Positions 1-8,468 are shown, numbered from the stretch's first letter. The stretch: 64,000 nt of DNA from Bacilli bacterium (GCA_017436345.1 JAFSDH010000010.1:1-64000); one strand, 5' to 3'. The notes: generated by a model not told the origin, from the letters alone. Numbers and translations are program-made.

Positions 1-405
1 AGAATATCCATCACATACCAAACATACTTGATAATCAAGTTCTACAACATTATTATTTGAATTTGTTACAACTACATAACTCTTTGTTGCATCACAAAAC
101 TTATCTGTATCAGCAGGATCTCTTAATTTTTCTGAATATTGACTATCAATCAATTCAGTTAAATAAACAGTCCTACTCTTTCCATTTTCTGGAACACAAT
201 TATCAGTATTATTTTGAACACATTGACTCATATAATTAGCTGTTGAAGTCTTCATATCCGCCTCATGCAAACTATAAGTATCTTGTCTTGTTTCTCCAAT
301 ATAACTAGATATTGCTGGTATCGCAAGAGCTATTAAAAGACTTAAAATTACGATAACTGCCAAAAGCTCAATTAATGTAAAACCATTCTTATTATTCTTT
401 TTCAT
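1..405 (-). CDS. Type IV prepilin-like protein, 3' end cut by window edge
   Basis: The first 135 codons of a minus-strand gene that runs off the left edge. The N-terminus is a class III (type IV) prepilin signal: a short basic leader MKKNNKNG, then FTLIELLAVIVIL, giving a predicted prepilin-peptidase cut after Gly8 with Glu at mature position +5. The hydrophobic helix (about residues 9-30) is followed by a soluble region with several Cys residues (CVQ, NC, FC, VC.VC), so disulphides are likely in the exported domain. The start ATG at 403-405 is preceded by an AGGTG ribosome site. It lies just downstream of gpsA and its terminator. By family it should be a pilin or pseudopilin; which one cannot be told. 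Two other prepilins (2337-5771 and 17348-18850) and the processing peptidase (39980-40750) are also in the window. Confidence 0.85.
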   Translation of the reverse strand, partial: MKKNNKNGFTLIELLAVIVILSLLIALAIPAISSYIGETRQDTYSLHEADMKTSTANYMSQCVQNNTDNCVPENGKSRTVYLTELIDSQYSEKLRDPADTDKFCDATKSYVVVTNSNNNVVELDYQVCLVCDGYS

Positions 406-470
406 ACCTTTTCACCTATTCTCACTATACATAAATATAACATATATACAAAAAAATTTCAAAACAAAAA

Positions 471-490
471 AGAAGATTTTATCATCTTCT
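471..490 (-). terminator. Rho-independent terminator of gpsA
   Basis: Perfect 7-bp inverted repeat AGAAGAT/ATCTTCT with a 6-nt loop, followed on the minus strand by a T-rich run. The gpsA stop codon lies inside the hairpin. Confidence 0.75.
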
Positions 491-1466
491 AATCTTTCTC
501 TATTAAAAACTTAGCTAAATCTCTAGGATCTCTATCTTTATAAATAATATCATAAACTAAATCAATAATTGGCATATCTACTTCTCTGTCTCTAAGCAAC
601 TTATAAATTGATTTTAAAGTATATAAACCTTCAATAGTGGTATTATTCATATAATCATCTACTTCTGCTTTTGGTGCATTAGAACCTAACATATATCCAA
701 ATCTAAAATTACGACTCTTTGTACTAGTAGCCGTTAAAAGTAAATCACCAAATCCTGCAAAAGATAAAATAGTATTTTTATCTCCACCTAAAGCATGAAT
801 TAAAGCCTTAATATCATGTAATGATTCAGTAATAAACATTGCTTGTGTTGATTCAGGAAATCCCATACCATCTAAAATACCTGCAGCTATCGCGATTACA
901 TTTTTAATTGAACCACAAAGTTCAACTCCAACTATATCTTTAGTAGATCTAAGTTTTAAATAATCATTTTGTAAGCTATTTTTTATTAAAGATTCTGTTT
1001 CTTCATTAGAAGTTGCAAGTGATAATCCTATCGGACAAAGACTAGCAATATCTACCGCAAAAGAAGGTCCAGAAATAACCGCAATCTTTTCACTATCGAT
1101 ATATCTAGTTAATATATCATATACAAACGAACACGTACCTTGTTCTATACCTTTAGATGCAATACAAATATGTTGTTCGTCATTTATGCAATACTTTAAT
1201 TCACTACTTACACTATCAACAAAACCTGCTGGAACAGCAATAACAATTAAATCTGATCCTTCAACAGCTTCCTTCATATCAGTAGTAAAATAAATATCCG
1301 ATGGGATATGCACTCCAGGTAAAACTTTAATATGTTCTCTTTTTTCTATTAACATATCCCTTTCTTCATCAAATTTAGTCCACATTTTAATATTACATTT
1401 ATTTCTATGAAACATAAGTGATAACGCAAGACCATACGCACCTGTTCCCAATATTGTTATATTCAA
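489..1466 (-). CDS. gpsA: Glycerol-3-phosphate dehydrogenase [NAD(P)+]
   Basis: A 325-residue cytosolic enzyme that reduces dihydroxyacetone phosphate to sn-glycerol-3-phosphate, the backbone for membrane phospholipids. The Rossmann motif GTGAYG is at residues 7-12. Further family signatures are IAVPAGF, SKGIE, ISGPSFA, the region ELCGSIKNVIAIAAGI carrying the catalytic lysine, and GFGDLLLT. Length is normal for GpsA. The start is a TTG at 1464-1466: it is preceded by GAGGTG with 7-nt spacing and the protein begins directly with the beta-strand leading into the glycine loop, so no upstream or internal ATG fits. Its common bacterial neighbour (plsY or der) is not adjacent here; it sits between a membrane protein and a prepilin. 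Confidence 0.95.
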   Translation of the reverse strand: MNITILGTGAYGLALSLMFHRNKCNIKMWTKFDEERDMLIEKREHIKVLPGVHIPSDIYFTTDMKEAVEGSDLIVIAVPAGFVDSVSSELKYCINDEQHICIASKGIEQGTCSFVYDILTRYIDSEKIAVISGPSFAVDIASLCPIGLSLATSNEETESLIKNSLQNDYLKLRSTKDIVGVELCGSIKNVIAIAAGILDGMGFPESTQAMFITESLHDIKALIHALGGDKNTILSFAGFGDLLLTATSTKSRNFRFGYMLGSNAPKAEVDDYMNNTTIEGLYTLKSIYKLLRDREVDMPIIDLVYDIIYKDRDPRDLAKFLIEKD

Positions 1467-1527
1467 TTTTTTTCACCTCGTTTATAATAATACAATAACA
1501 TATCCAAAAATAAAATACAAATAAAAA

Positions 1528-1546
1528 AGATATCATTTAGATATCT
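1528..1546 (-). terminator. Rho-independent terminator of the 263-residue membrane protein gene
   Basis: 7-bp inverted repeat AGATATC/GATATCT around a 5-nt loop, then TTTTTAT on the minus strand. The gene's stop codon lies in the loop. Confidence 0.65.
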
Positions 1547-2328
1547 CCTTTATATTTTTCTATACTTTTAAAATAATAAACATCTTTATCTATATCATAA
1601 TTAAATACATATTTATAACGTTCAAATAAATGATCATTGCCTCGCATTGAATACTCATCAAGAATATTATCAGTAACCTTATTAGTCAATCTATAATCAT
1701 AATAAGTTCCATCATCACTAGTAAATCCCACTGCTTGAATTATCTCAATACGATCATCGTATACAAAAGAACCAATAGTTGATGCAACTACATTATTATT
1801 AAGATCACATGATTTATTTTTTTCCATTAAATAATAAACAGGTTCTTTATATTTTTCATAAGACTCTTCATAAATCATTTTACCACATCGATATTCAAAA
1901 GAAGAAATTTTCTTATATTTTAAATTATTTCCAAATATAATAGAAAATTGTTCCTTAACTAATTCTTCTTCTACAACACCATCGTCTAATTCGCCAAGTC
2001 TTTCTAAACGATATACAACCATGTTATAAATAATATCATTAGTCATTTCTGAAACATCTTTCTTTTCTTCTTGATTATAATAATAATTTCTATTTTCAGA
2101 ATTATTACTAAATTTTCCCTTAGTATAATATATTAAAGAAACTGTTAAATCACCATTTAAAGCAAGACTTTCCTTATATGAATGCGATATTTCAGAATCA
2201 TCTTTTTTTAGTAAGTTTATAATCATTGCTGCAAAAATTGCAACAATGATTATTCCCAATATTCCTACTATTTTATATTTAAATGTCTTTTTTTCTTTAA
2301 CATTTTTATCTTTACTTTTCTTACTCAT
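1537..2328 (-). CDS. Unknown single-pass membrane protein next to giant prepilin
   Basis: A 263-residue protein of unknown function. It has a lysine-rich N-terminus (about 15 residues), one membrane segment (KIVGILGIIIVAIFAAMII, roughly residues 19-37), then an extracytoplasmic region of about 220 residues rich in Tyr, Asp and Glu, with Cys residues (YRCGK, KSCDL) that could form a disulphide. The start used is the ATG at 2326-2328, because a strong AGGAGGG lies 5-6 nt upstream; a longer reading from 2346 would begin before that site. The stop codon of the giant prepilin gene (2337-2339) is part of this ribosome site, so the two genes are translationally coupled and probably work together, for example as a pilus-associated or assembly factor (inference). 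Confidence 0.6.
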   Translation of the reverse strand: MSKKSKDKNVKEKKTFKYKIVGILGIIIVAIFAAMIINLLKKDDSEISHSYKESLALNGDLTVSLIYYTKGKFSNNSENRNYYYNQEEKKDVSEMTNDIIYNMVVYRLERLGELDDGVVEEELVKEQFSIIFGNNLKYKKISSFEYRCGKMIYEESYEKYKEPVYYLMEKNKSCDLNNNVVASTIGSFVYDDRIEIIQAVGFTSDDGTYYDYRLTNKVTDNILDEYSMRGNDHLFERYKYVFNYDIDKDVYYFKSIEKYKGDI

Positions 2329-2336
2329 AAACCCTC

Positions 2337-5300
2337 CTATTGACAATAACTCGTAAAATTAGCACTACTAGTAGTATTCCAATTTGAACTATAAATAGGT
2401 GTCCAGTTTGAATAAGTACTACCATTCTTACCACGCATTCTAAAATAATCAGATATACCATGGCCATAAGTAACTTGATGACCTAATGATGTGCCACTAG
2501 TACCCCAATATCCATTTATTTTCTTATAAGTCGTACCATTTTCTGTATAACTTCCATCAGTTCCAATAAAGTCAGCTATATCACCACTACGACATTGAGT
2601 TGAAGGATCCATTCCTGTACACCATTGCACTTGATAATTCTTACTTCCACTACTCATATAAACATATACTTTTAACTTAAACACACCATAACTAGATGTA
2701 ATTGTCTTATTACTATAATCTGTTAACTTAAGTTCACATACATTATGCGAAGAAGTTTGATTTTGATAATTAAGAGTTGTAACTGCTTTTAACCCCCAAG
2801 AACCATCAGTATAAGCATAATCTTTAGCTGTAGTATCACCAATATTAACCTTAACATCTGGATATGTACCTATTGATGAATTCCATTGCGCAGTTAAAGT
2901 ATAAGTACCTCCATTACATGTTCCCATTGAAGATCCTGGAGCATAAGTTGTATTTCCATATTTCCATCCAGTAAACCCTTTATTACTAACAGATGGAATT
3001 GCGTTACTTATATAAATAGTACTTCCAACATTTACAGATTGTGTTGCTGGTACATTAGAAACTGTTGATGAATTATTTTTATCATAAACAATTGTACAAT
3101 TACTAGCTTTCCAAATTGCATACATTGTTTTCGTTGTTCCCGTTGAACTAACACCAGGTGTAAAATTACTATAAGAAGCTCCAGCTGCATACTGTGTACC
3201 ACTTGTACTTCCTTCTGCCCAAGTACTAAATGTATGCCCCGTCTTACTAAATCCATTTTTAGCTAGAGTAAACTTTGGTGTACTTACATTAGCTCCATTA
3301 TTTGCACCACTAGATCCATACCCAGAACTATAATATTGTGTTGCAGAAGTATTAGCTGTTGAACCACTAGTACTTCCATTACCACTATAAGCTACATAAA
3401 CCGTTCTACTATAAACACTTCGATTAGTTCCCCATGTATCATAAGTTGGTGTTTGACTAGTTCCAGTTGTTGATGATGCAAAAGTTACTGTTGAAGAAGC
3501 AGAACTACTTCCTCCTCTATATCCAATAAATGTCCATCCTGAAATATTAGTTTGTTTTGGAATTGTAATAGATGTTAAATAACTAGTTGCTGTAGAATAC
3601 GGATTCCAATATTGATATTCAGTTTTAAATGATGCTGTTGGAGCAATACCAGTATTAAAATAGAAAGCTTTACGACCAATCGCATATAAACTAATACCAC
3701 TACTACTAGTATAAGTAAAAGTATCGCCATCAGTATAGTTACGACTTGTATCAGACTTAGATGTACCCCATCCATAAAAAGTCCATCTATAATCAGTTTG
3801 ACTTGAATCAGCTCCACTATAAGGGAACTTTCCACCTAGTGTAGAAAAACTTTTCAAAGTACAACTAGAATTATATGTACACGTAGATGTACCCAATTTA
3901 GTAGCACCAGCTGTTGAACTACCATTACCTACATAATAAGTTATCGTATATGAATTAGCTTTCCATTTAGCATATAATGTAACATCACTTTTAAGAGTTA
4001 CACTAGCGCTATCACTATAATTTGTTCCTGTACCATCTGCTTTTGTGTTCCATCCATCAAAAGTATACCCTTCACGAGTAAAAGCATTCTTGGTCAAAGT
4101 ACAAGCTGTATTATACTTACAAACAGTATCATCCATACTACCACTAGTACCATTATTTATATTATATTTAATTGTAATACTCTTATCTAAAGTAACAGTA
4201 CTTGTCGCACTAGTTTTAATATTACCAGCATTATCAGTACAAGTACCAACTACTGAATAAGATCCATTGTCTAAGCCACTAGTCCCACTAAGTTGTCCTT
4301 TATTAGTAGTACCATAATTAACAACCCAAACTTCACTCTTAATACCACTAGCATCTATTTCTTTATCTTCCCCTTTTACAGAGAATGTAACATCTTTAGT
4401 TGATGTACTACCACTGGATACAACACTACCACTACTATTTTTTATAGTAACAACACAACTAGATGGTGGTGTTGAATCAACATAGAAATTAGCTGAACAA
4501 CTTGTTTTATTTCCAGCTTTATCATAAATAAAAATATCATCTATTTTTTTATTACTAACGTCATTTGTTGGATAAGTCTTACTAAAAGTATTTTGACTGC
4601 ATCCACTTAAATAATCACCACATACTTGATTAACTGTTCTTGATTTAACCCAAACAGCATCTCCATCATTACTAACACAATAAGGATCAGTAGTATCTAC
4701 TTGTAATAAATATTCAGTTGATGCTGCACCTTTTTCATCATTTTCATTGACAACACGAAACTTAACATTTTTATTAAAATCTTTATCAATAGTCCATTCA
4801 CAAGTTCTATTATCTTTAACTACACAATTAGTATTAACCCACTGTTTAGAACTAGAATCATAATATTCAGCACCTCTAATATTTACATTATTTAAAATTT
4901 CCTCTATATCATCATTAGAAAAAGATATAGATACTTTTAACTTACCAGCCCACTCACCAACATTATATTTATAAATATCACCACTTTTTTTACCAGTAAT
5001 AATATTATCTTTTTCATAAACTGTTTCAATAATAGGTGCATTATGTTCATAAATAACAGCTTTCTTCGTTAGTGTATCACCATTTGGCAAAACATATTTT
5101 AAATCAACAATCGTATTAACATTAGCTCCCACTAATTGACCAATATTTTCCGGATATAAAATATCATCTTCACTATTTCCAACACTAACACTAGCAAGCA
5201 AATTACCTTCACTATCACGCTTAACAACATTATATTGCATTCCTACTTGTTCTTTAATCTTCTCTTCTTTAGTACCATAATATACATAGAAAAGTTCACT

Positions 5301-5771
5301 ACCAATAGTATCTCTTTCATAATCAACATACTCGTTAGTTAACCAAGCTTCATTACAATAATCATTCTTCTCTTTAGTAGTATTAGTTTCATATTCATCA
5401 TAATCACACTTTAAACAAGTATGATATTCATAATCTTTTTCACTTGTTTTAACAACAACAACATAACTATTTTCAACATCACAAGACTTACCAACATAAT
5501 CTACTACTTCATCAATATATTTTGCATCTTCTAATTCCTTTAAAGTTATTACTTTCGAATATAATAAATCTTTTGGTTTAGAAAATCTCTTATCAGAAAT
5601 ATAATCTTGACCACCAGCTTTTATACTTTCTTCTAGCTTTTCATAATAATTAATTCTAAAATCATTAAGTTGCTTATTAACTGCAGGTACAGCTATCGCA
5701 AGAAGTAACCCAATAATTAATATTACTGCTAATATTTCAATAATTGTATACCCATTTTTTCTTTTTTTCAT
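2337..5771 (-). CDS. Giant prepilin-like adhesin with InlB/Flg_new-type repeats
   Basis: A 1144-residue exported protein. It begins as a type IV prepilin: leader MKKRKNG, cut predicted after Gly7, mature YTIIEILAVILIIGLLLAIAVP with Glu at +5. Residues about 40-250 are a Cys-containing head. About 250-530 looks like bacterial Ig-type modules (DTTDPYC, VDSTPPSSC). From about 531 onward at least four divergent Listeria-Bacteroides repeat (InlB B/Flg_new) modules follow, recognisable by GYTFDGW..., TLYAKW, TFYGWG, MYAIWK, GFTGWKYG and LTAQW. The C-terminus (about 1000-1144) is a Thr/Ser/Gly-rich domain ending in YCQ. Ordinary pilins are 120-200 residues, so this is a prepilin-tethered adhesin-sized protein, perhaps a tip or minor pilin (inference). 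ATG at 5771 has GGTGATGATAG upstream. It follows sigE and its weak terminator and is coupled to the next membrane protein gene. Confidence 0.8.
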   Translation of the reverse strand: MKKRKNGYTIIEILAVILIIGLLLAIAVPAVNKQLNDFRINYYEKLEESIKAGGQDYISDKRFSKPKDLLYSKVITLKELEDAKYIDEVVDYVGKSCDVENSYVVVVKTSEKDYEYHTCLKCDYDEYETNTTKEKNDYCNEAWLTNEYVDYERDTIGSELFYVYYGTKEEKIKEQVGMQYNVVKRDSEGNLLASVSVGNSEDDILYPENIGQLVGANVNTIVDLKYVLPNGDTLTKKAVIYEHNAPIIETVYEKDNIITGKKSGDIYKYNVGEWAGKLKVSISFSNDDIEEILNNVNIRGAEYYDSSSKQWVNTNCVVKDNRTCEWTIDKDFNKNVKFRVVNENDEKGAASTEYLLQVDTTDPYCVSNDGDAVWVKSRTVNQVCGDYLSGCSQNTFSKTYPTNDVSNKKIDDIFIYDKAGNKTSCSANFYVDSTPPSSCVVTIKNSSGSVVSSGSTSTKDVTFSVKGEDKEIDASGIKSEVWVVNYGTTNKGQLSGTSGLDNGSYSVVGTCTDNAGNIKTSATSTVTLDKSITIKYNINNGTSGSMDDTVCKYNTACTLTKNAFTREGYTFDGWNTKADGTGTNYSDSASVTLKSDVTLYAKWKANSYTITYYVGNGSSTAGATKLGTSTCTYNSSCTLKSFSTLGGKFPYSGADSSQTDYRWTFYGWGTSKSDTSRNYTDGDTFTYTSSSGISLYAIGRKAFYFNTGIAPTASFKTEYQYWNPYSTATSYLTSITIPKQTNISGWTFIGYRGGSSSASSTVTFASSTTGTSQTPTYDTWGTNRSVYSRTVYVAYSGNGSTSGSTANTSATQYYSSGYGSSGANNGANVSTPKFTLAKNGFSKTGHTFSTWAEGSTSGTQYAAGASYSNFTPGVSSTGTTKTMYAIWKASNCTIVYDKNNSSTVSNVPATQSVNVGSTIYISNAIPSVSNKGFTGWKYGNTTYAPGSSMGTCNGGTYTLTAQWNSSIGTYPDVKVNIGDTTAKDYAYTDGSWGLKAVTTLNYQNQTSSHNVCELKLTDYSNKTITSSYGVFKLKVYVYMSSGSKNYQVQWCTGMDPSTQCRSGDIADFIGTDGSYTENGTTYKKINGYWGTSGTSLGHQVTYGHGISDYFRMRGKNGSTYSNWTPIYSSNWNTTSSANFTSYCQ

Positions 5772-5838
5772 CTATCATCACCTATTATACCTACTATATA
5801 TAATAGCATAAAAAATTCTTAAATAAAATACAAAAAAA

Positions 5839-5861
5839 GAAATTAATTTTTTATTAATCCC
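5839..5861 (-). terminator. Possible terminator of sigE
   Basis: Imperfect A/T-rich hairpin (GGGATTAAT/ATTAATTTC, with G-U pairs), followed on the minus strand by TTTTTTTG. It overlaps the sigE stop codon. Weak stem, so partial readthrough is possible. Confidence 0.45.
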
Positions 5862-6532
5862 TTTAATCTTCTAATCGTTTTTTTCTCAATTCTAGAAATA
5901 TAAGACTGACTAATACCCAATAACTCAGCAACATCTTTTTGCGTCATCTCATTATTACCTTCTAAACCATATCTTAAAACCATAATTTCCTTATCTCTTG
6001 GAGCCAATTTTTCTATTTCTTCAAGCATAACTCTTCTATCATAAGCATCTTCCAAAGGTCTTGTAACAACATCAGAATCAGTACCTAAAACATCTTCTAA
6101 ATGAAGTTCATTACCTTCCCCATCAAAACTAAGAGAATCTTCAAAACTAATTTCCGTTTTAACTTTTTTGTTTTTTCTTAAATACATCAAAATTTCATTA
6201 TCAATACATCTTGACGCATATGTAGCTAATTTTATATTTTTATCCATACTATAAGTATTTATCCCCTTAATTAAACCAATCGTACCAATACTTACTAAAT
6301 CTTCTAAATCTACTCCTGTATTTTCATACTTCTTAGCTAAAAATACCACTAGACGCAAATTATGCTCGATAAGTTTATCTCTAGCCATCAAATCACCATC
6401 AGTTGCCATCACTAAATAAAATTCTTCAGCTTCTTTACTAAGAGGTTCAGGTAATTTATCAGTTGCTCCTACATAAAAAAAGACATTACTTCTTTCTAGA
6501 ATACTTATAACAAATAAAATTATACTTATCAT
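5843..6532 (-). CDS. sigE: Sporulation sigma factor SigE (pro-sigma-E)
   Basis: A 229-residue sigma-70-family factor. In Bacilli and Clostridia, sigma-E directs mother-cell transcription early in endospore formation. Residues about 51-125 are region 2 (AR..LIEHNLRLVVFLAKKYENTG, DLVSIGTIGLIKGINT, IKLATYASRCIDNEILMYLR). Residues about 196-224 are the region 4.2 helix-turn-helix (MTQKDVAELLGISQSYISRI). The N-terminal 20 or so residues (MISIILFVISILERSN) are hydrophobic and precede VFFYVGATDKLP, which aligns with the processing site of pro-sigma-E, so this is a membrane-tethered proprotein. spoIIGA, encoding the processing protease, ends 8 nt upstream, which separates it from sigK. ATG 6532 has AGGAGGAATA upstream. 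Confidence 0.93.
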   Translation of the reverse strand: MISIILFVISILERSNVFFYVGATDKLPEPLSKEAEEFYLVMATDGDLMARDKLIEHNLRLVVFLAKKYENTGVDLEDLVSIGTIGLIKGINTYSMDKNIKLATYASRCIDNEILMYLRKNKKVKTEISFEDSLSFDGEGNELHLEDVLGTDSDVVTRPLEDAYDRRVMLEEIEKLAPRDKEIMVLRYGLEGNNEMTQKDVAELLGISQSYISRIEKKTIRRLKGLIKN

Positions 6533-6540
6533 TATTCCTC

Positions 6541-7278
6541 CTATATATCAATAAATTTACTATTCAAAATCATACCTACACCATCTATATTAATCTTTTT
6601 ATCCATAAAACCAATTAGACTATTAGAATACTCTCTACTATTAATAATAATCTTATCTAATTTAATACACTTTAAAATACCATATCCACTAGCTGTTTCA
6701 TAAGGTACTAAAATAACATCTTCATAATCATAATTAATATCATCACTATAAACTAAATTAATTGGTCTATTCCTATATTGATCTTTTAACTTATTACCAC
6801 TATCTATATATCCAATAAAATTATATTTATTATTTTTATATAAAAACTCCACTTTATAATAATTATTATAATTATTCTTTAACTTACTAAGTTCTTTAAT
6901 ATAAAAATATAAAATTATAAAACTAAATATTAATAATAAAAATATGTTATCAAATTCAAAGATATATAACCCACCACCAAGTACCATACTAGTAATATAT
7001 AAATAAAATAAATTATTTATAAAATATTTAAAACTTTTATAAGAAAAAGAACTAATAATCATCAAAATACTAAATAAAAATTTAAATAAAAACAAAAGAG
7101 AACTACTCAATTCCATAAATAATAAAAAAGTACTAATCCCACCAACAAAACTTCCTACTAATATTCTTTTTATAGATATATTTCTCTTTAATATTAAAGA
7201 AGTAACTAATATTATTAAAAAATCTAAATAAATATTTAATAAAAAAATAAGATCTATATAAATTATCATCACCACCAT
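6541..7278 (-). CDS. spoIIGA: Sigma-E processing peptidase SpoIIGA
   Basis: A 245-residue membrane aspartic protease that cuts the pro-sequence from sigma-E. The first about 130 residues form four to five hydrophobic segments (starting IIYIDLIFLLNIYLDFLI). The C-terminal domain carries the SpoIIGA active-site motif YIDSGN (Asp159), followed by RPINLVY and VPYETASG as in the family. It is shorter than the about 309-residue B. subtilis protein, mainly in the C-terminal domain. The reading from 7278 starts with ATG GTG GTG ATG; the fourth codon (ATG 7267-7269) is an alternative start behind GGTGGTG, and the choice is unsettled. It is followed directly by sigE, the usual spoIIG operon. A perfect Spo0A box lies about 32-38 nt upstream. 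Confidence 0.9.
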   Translation of the reverse strand: MVVMIIYIDLIFLLNIYLDFLIILVTSLILKRNISIKRILVGSFVGGISTFLLFMELSSSLLFLFKFLFSILMIISSFSYKSFKYFINNLFYLYITSMVLGGGLYIFEFDNIFLLLIFSFIILYFYIKELSKLKNNYNNYYKVEFLYKNNKYNFIGYIDSGNKLKDQYRNRPINLVYSDDINYDYEDVILVPYETASGYGILKCIKLDKIIINSREYSNSLIGFMDKKINIDGVGMILNSKFIDI

Positions 7279-7303
7279 ATCCAGTATAAAAATATAATAT
7301 AAA

Positions 7304-7338
7304 AAAAATTGTCGAAATCTATTCTTCCAACAATTTTT
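7304..7338 (-). terminator. Terminator-like hairpin at end of NodB-like gene
   Basis: 9-bp stem AAAAATTGT/ACAATTTTT with a 17-nt loop, then TTTTTTTT-like run on the minus strand. It separates the NodB-like gene from spoIIGA and overlaps the stop of the former. The Spo0A box partly lies in this element. Confidence 0.5.
7310..7316. promoter_or_regulatory. Spo0A box upstream of spoIIGA
   Basis: TGTCGAA, a perfect match to the Spo0A-binding consensus, sits about 32-38 bp upstream of the spoIIGA start. On the minus strand it is followed about 10 bp later by TATATTATATT, which offers a -10 element, so the box would overlap the -35 region as at Spo0A-activated promoters. In B. subtilis spoIIG is a classic Spo0A-activated operon. 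Seven-base matches occur by chance several times in 64 kb; position is the argument. Confidence 0.6.
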
Positions 7339-8167
7339 CTAAAGAAACTATTTTATAACCCATTTGTTTTACATAAGAAATTATATAATTTAATTCATTT
7401 AATAAAAGTTCCCTATTATTAAAATTAATAATTAATCCATTACTTAAATTATATTTAATATTATGAAAAGGATATTTATCAATAATTAAACTTGGAATAA
7501 TTGTATGTAGTTTTTTCTTAGCACATATGTCTAATACTTCTTTATTATATGAGTCACTATAACAATAATTAATAGACTTATTAAAATATGACTTAAGTAA
7601 ATAATTAAACTTATCTATTTTCAACAAATCATATGAACTATTACTTCCTAAACTCTCAATATTTTGATTATTTAAATATAAAAATTTTAAAATATCAAAA
7701 CTCTCATAAACAACATAATCACTTACAAAAAAAGTACCTATAATATTATTCTTATTTAATATTAAAACTATTTCCTCTAAATAATTAGTATCTTCTACTT
7801 TAAAAACAAAAGAAACTTCTTTCTTATTCTTATTACCACTAACTATGTATTTATCATAAATATTAGAAATAGTTATCTTAGGAGAAACATCAGAATATAT
7901 AAGTAAATTAGAGTTATATCCACCATAATTCTTCATTAATTTAAAACTACTATCAAAATCTATTACTTTACCCGATATACCAGGAATAATTATTTCATCA
8001 TTAATATAGGCATTAACAAAACTACTTTCATATAAAAAACTATTTTTCTTAATTTCAATCATAACAGGATCAATTGACTTTATATAATTTATTGAATACT
8101 TCGATATTAAAAAAGTTAAAATAGATATAAAAATAAAAACAAAAAAAGAAAAGAAACTTCTATACAT
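7319..8167 (-). CDS. Membrane-anchored NodB-like (polysaccharide deacetylase fold) protein lacking catalytic residues
   Basis: A 282-residue protein with an N-terminal membrane anchor (SFFSFFVFIFISILTFLIS, about residues 4-22). From about residue 118 the pattern VSFVFKVED...LEEIVLILNKNNIIGTFFVSD matches the first strand-helix-strand of NodB domains, and the end (NELNYIISYVKQMGYKIVSLEKLL) matches their last helix and strand. The usual Asp-Asp pair is KVED, and no His-x3-His metal motif is seen, so it is probably inactive as a deacetylase. ATG 8167 follows GGGGGATAT. It lies directly upstream of spoIIGA-sigE and downstream of a small unknown gene. A structural or binding role at the cell surface is possible; function unknown. 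Confidence 0.65.
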   Translation of the reverse strand: MYRSFFSFFVFIFISILTFLISKYSINYIKSIDPVMIEIKKNSFLYESSFVNAYINDEIIIPGISGKVIDFDSSFKLMKNYGGYNSNLLIYSDVSPKITISNIYDKYIVSGNKNKKEVSFVFKVEDTNYLEEIVLILNKNNIIGTFFVSDYVVYESFDILKFLYLNNQNIESLGSNSSYDLLKIDKFNYLLKSYFNKSINYCYSDSYNKEVLDICAKKKLHTIIPSLIIDKYPFHNIKYNLSNGLIINFNNRELLLNELNYIISYVKQMGYKIVSLEKLLEE

Positions 8168-8204
8168 ATATCCCCCTATTAAAATATATGTATATATTTC
8201 TTTT

Positions 8205-8468
8205 CTATTTCAAAAATTCTTCTAAATATCTTATAACATGAATATCTATCCCTTTATAAAGAGACGTTCTATCATCAAAATAAATCTCTATCTTATTATT
8301 AGAACTTATCTTCTTTTTTCTTTCATTTCCTAAACAAAGTTTAATAATATTAGAAATAAACTTATCAACTAATATATTATCTAAAATATTACCATTATAT
8401 ATATATTTATCATCTTTTTTCTCAATAATATATTTCCTCTTATCAATAGTTGCAACAAACTTATTCAT
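8205..8468 (-). CDS. Small unknown protein (87 residues)
   Basis: A lysine- and isoleucine-rich 87-residue protein with no signal peptide or membrane segment: MNKFVATIDKRKYIIEKKDD, then a mixed helix/strand pattern ending RYLEEFLK. The family was not recognised. Its start overlaps the last 8 nt of the upstream 578-residue gene (ATG at 8466-8468), which implies translational coupling, and it ends 37 nt before the NodB-like gene. A GGTGTG ribosome site lies 5 nt upstream of the start. Confidence 0.6.
   Translation of the reverse strand: MNKFVATIDKRKYIIEKKDDKYIYNGNILDNILVDKFISNIIKLCLGNERKKKISSNNKIEIYFDDRTSLYKGIDIHVIRYLEEFLK

Noticed and set aside
57..239. Open frames on the plus strand opposite minus-strand genes (here, 19891-20118, 33711-34010, 34948-35190, 37454-38082, 41978-42193, 44085-44372, 47728-47946, 59259-59489 and others)
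   Set aside because: Antisense shadows of well-supported genes or of the T-box leader, without ribosome sites or recognisable protein features.
3032..3835. Additional open frames inside the giant prepilin gene
   Set aside because: They overlap a long, clearly coding gene on the same strand in other frames, lack ribosome sites and have biased low-complexity translations; shadows of the repeat region.
5843..6532. Calling the sigma factor SigK instead of SigE
   Set aside because: SpoIIGA, which cuts pro-sigma-E, is directly upstream; the sequence around the processing site also fits SigE.
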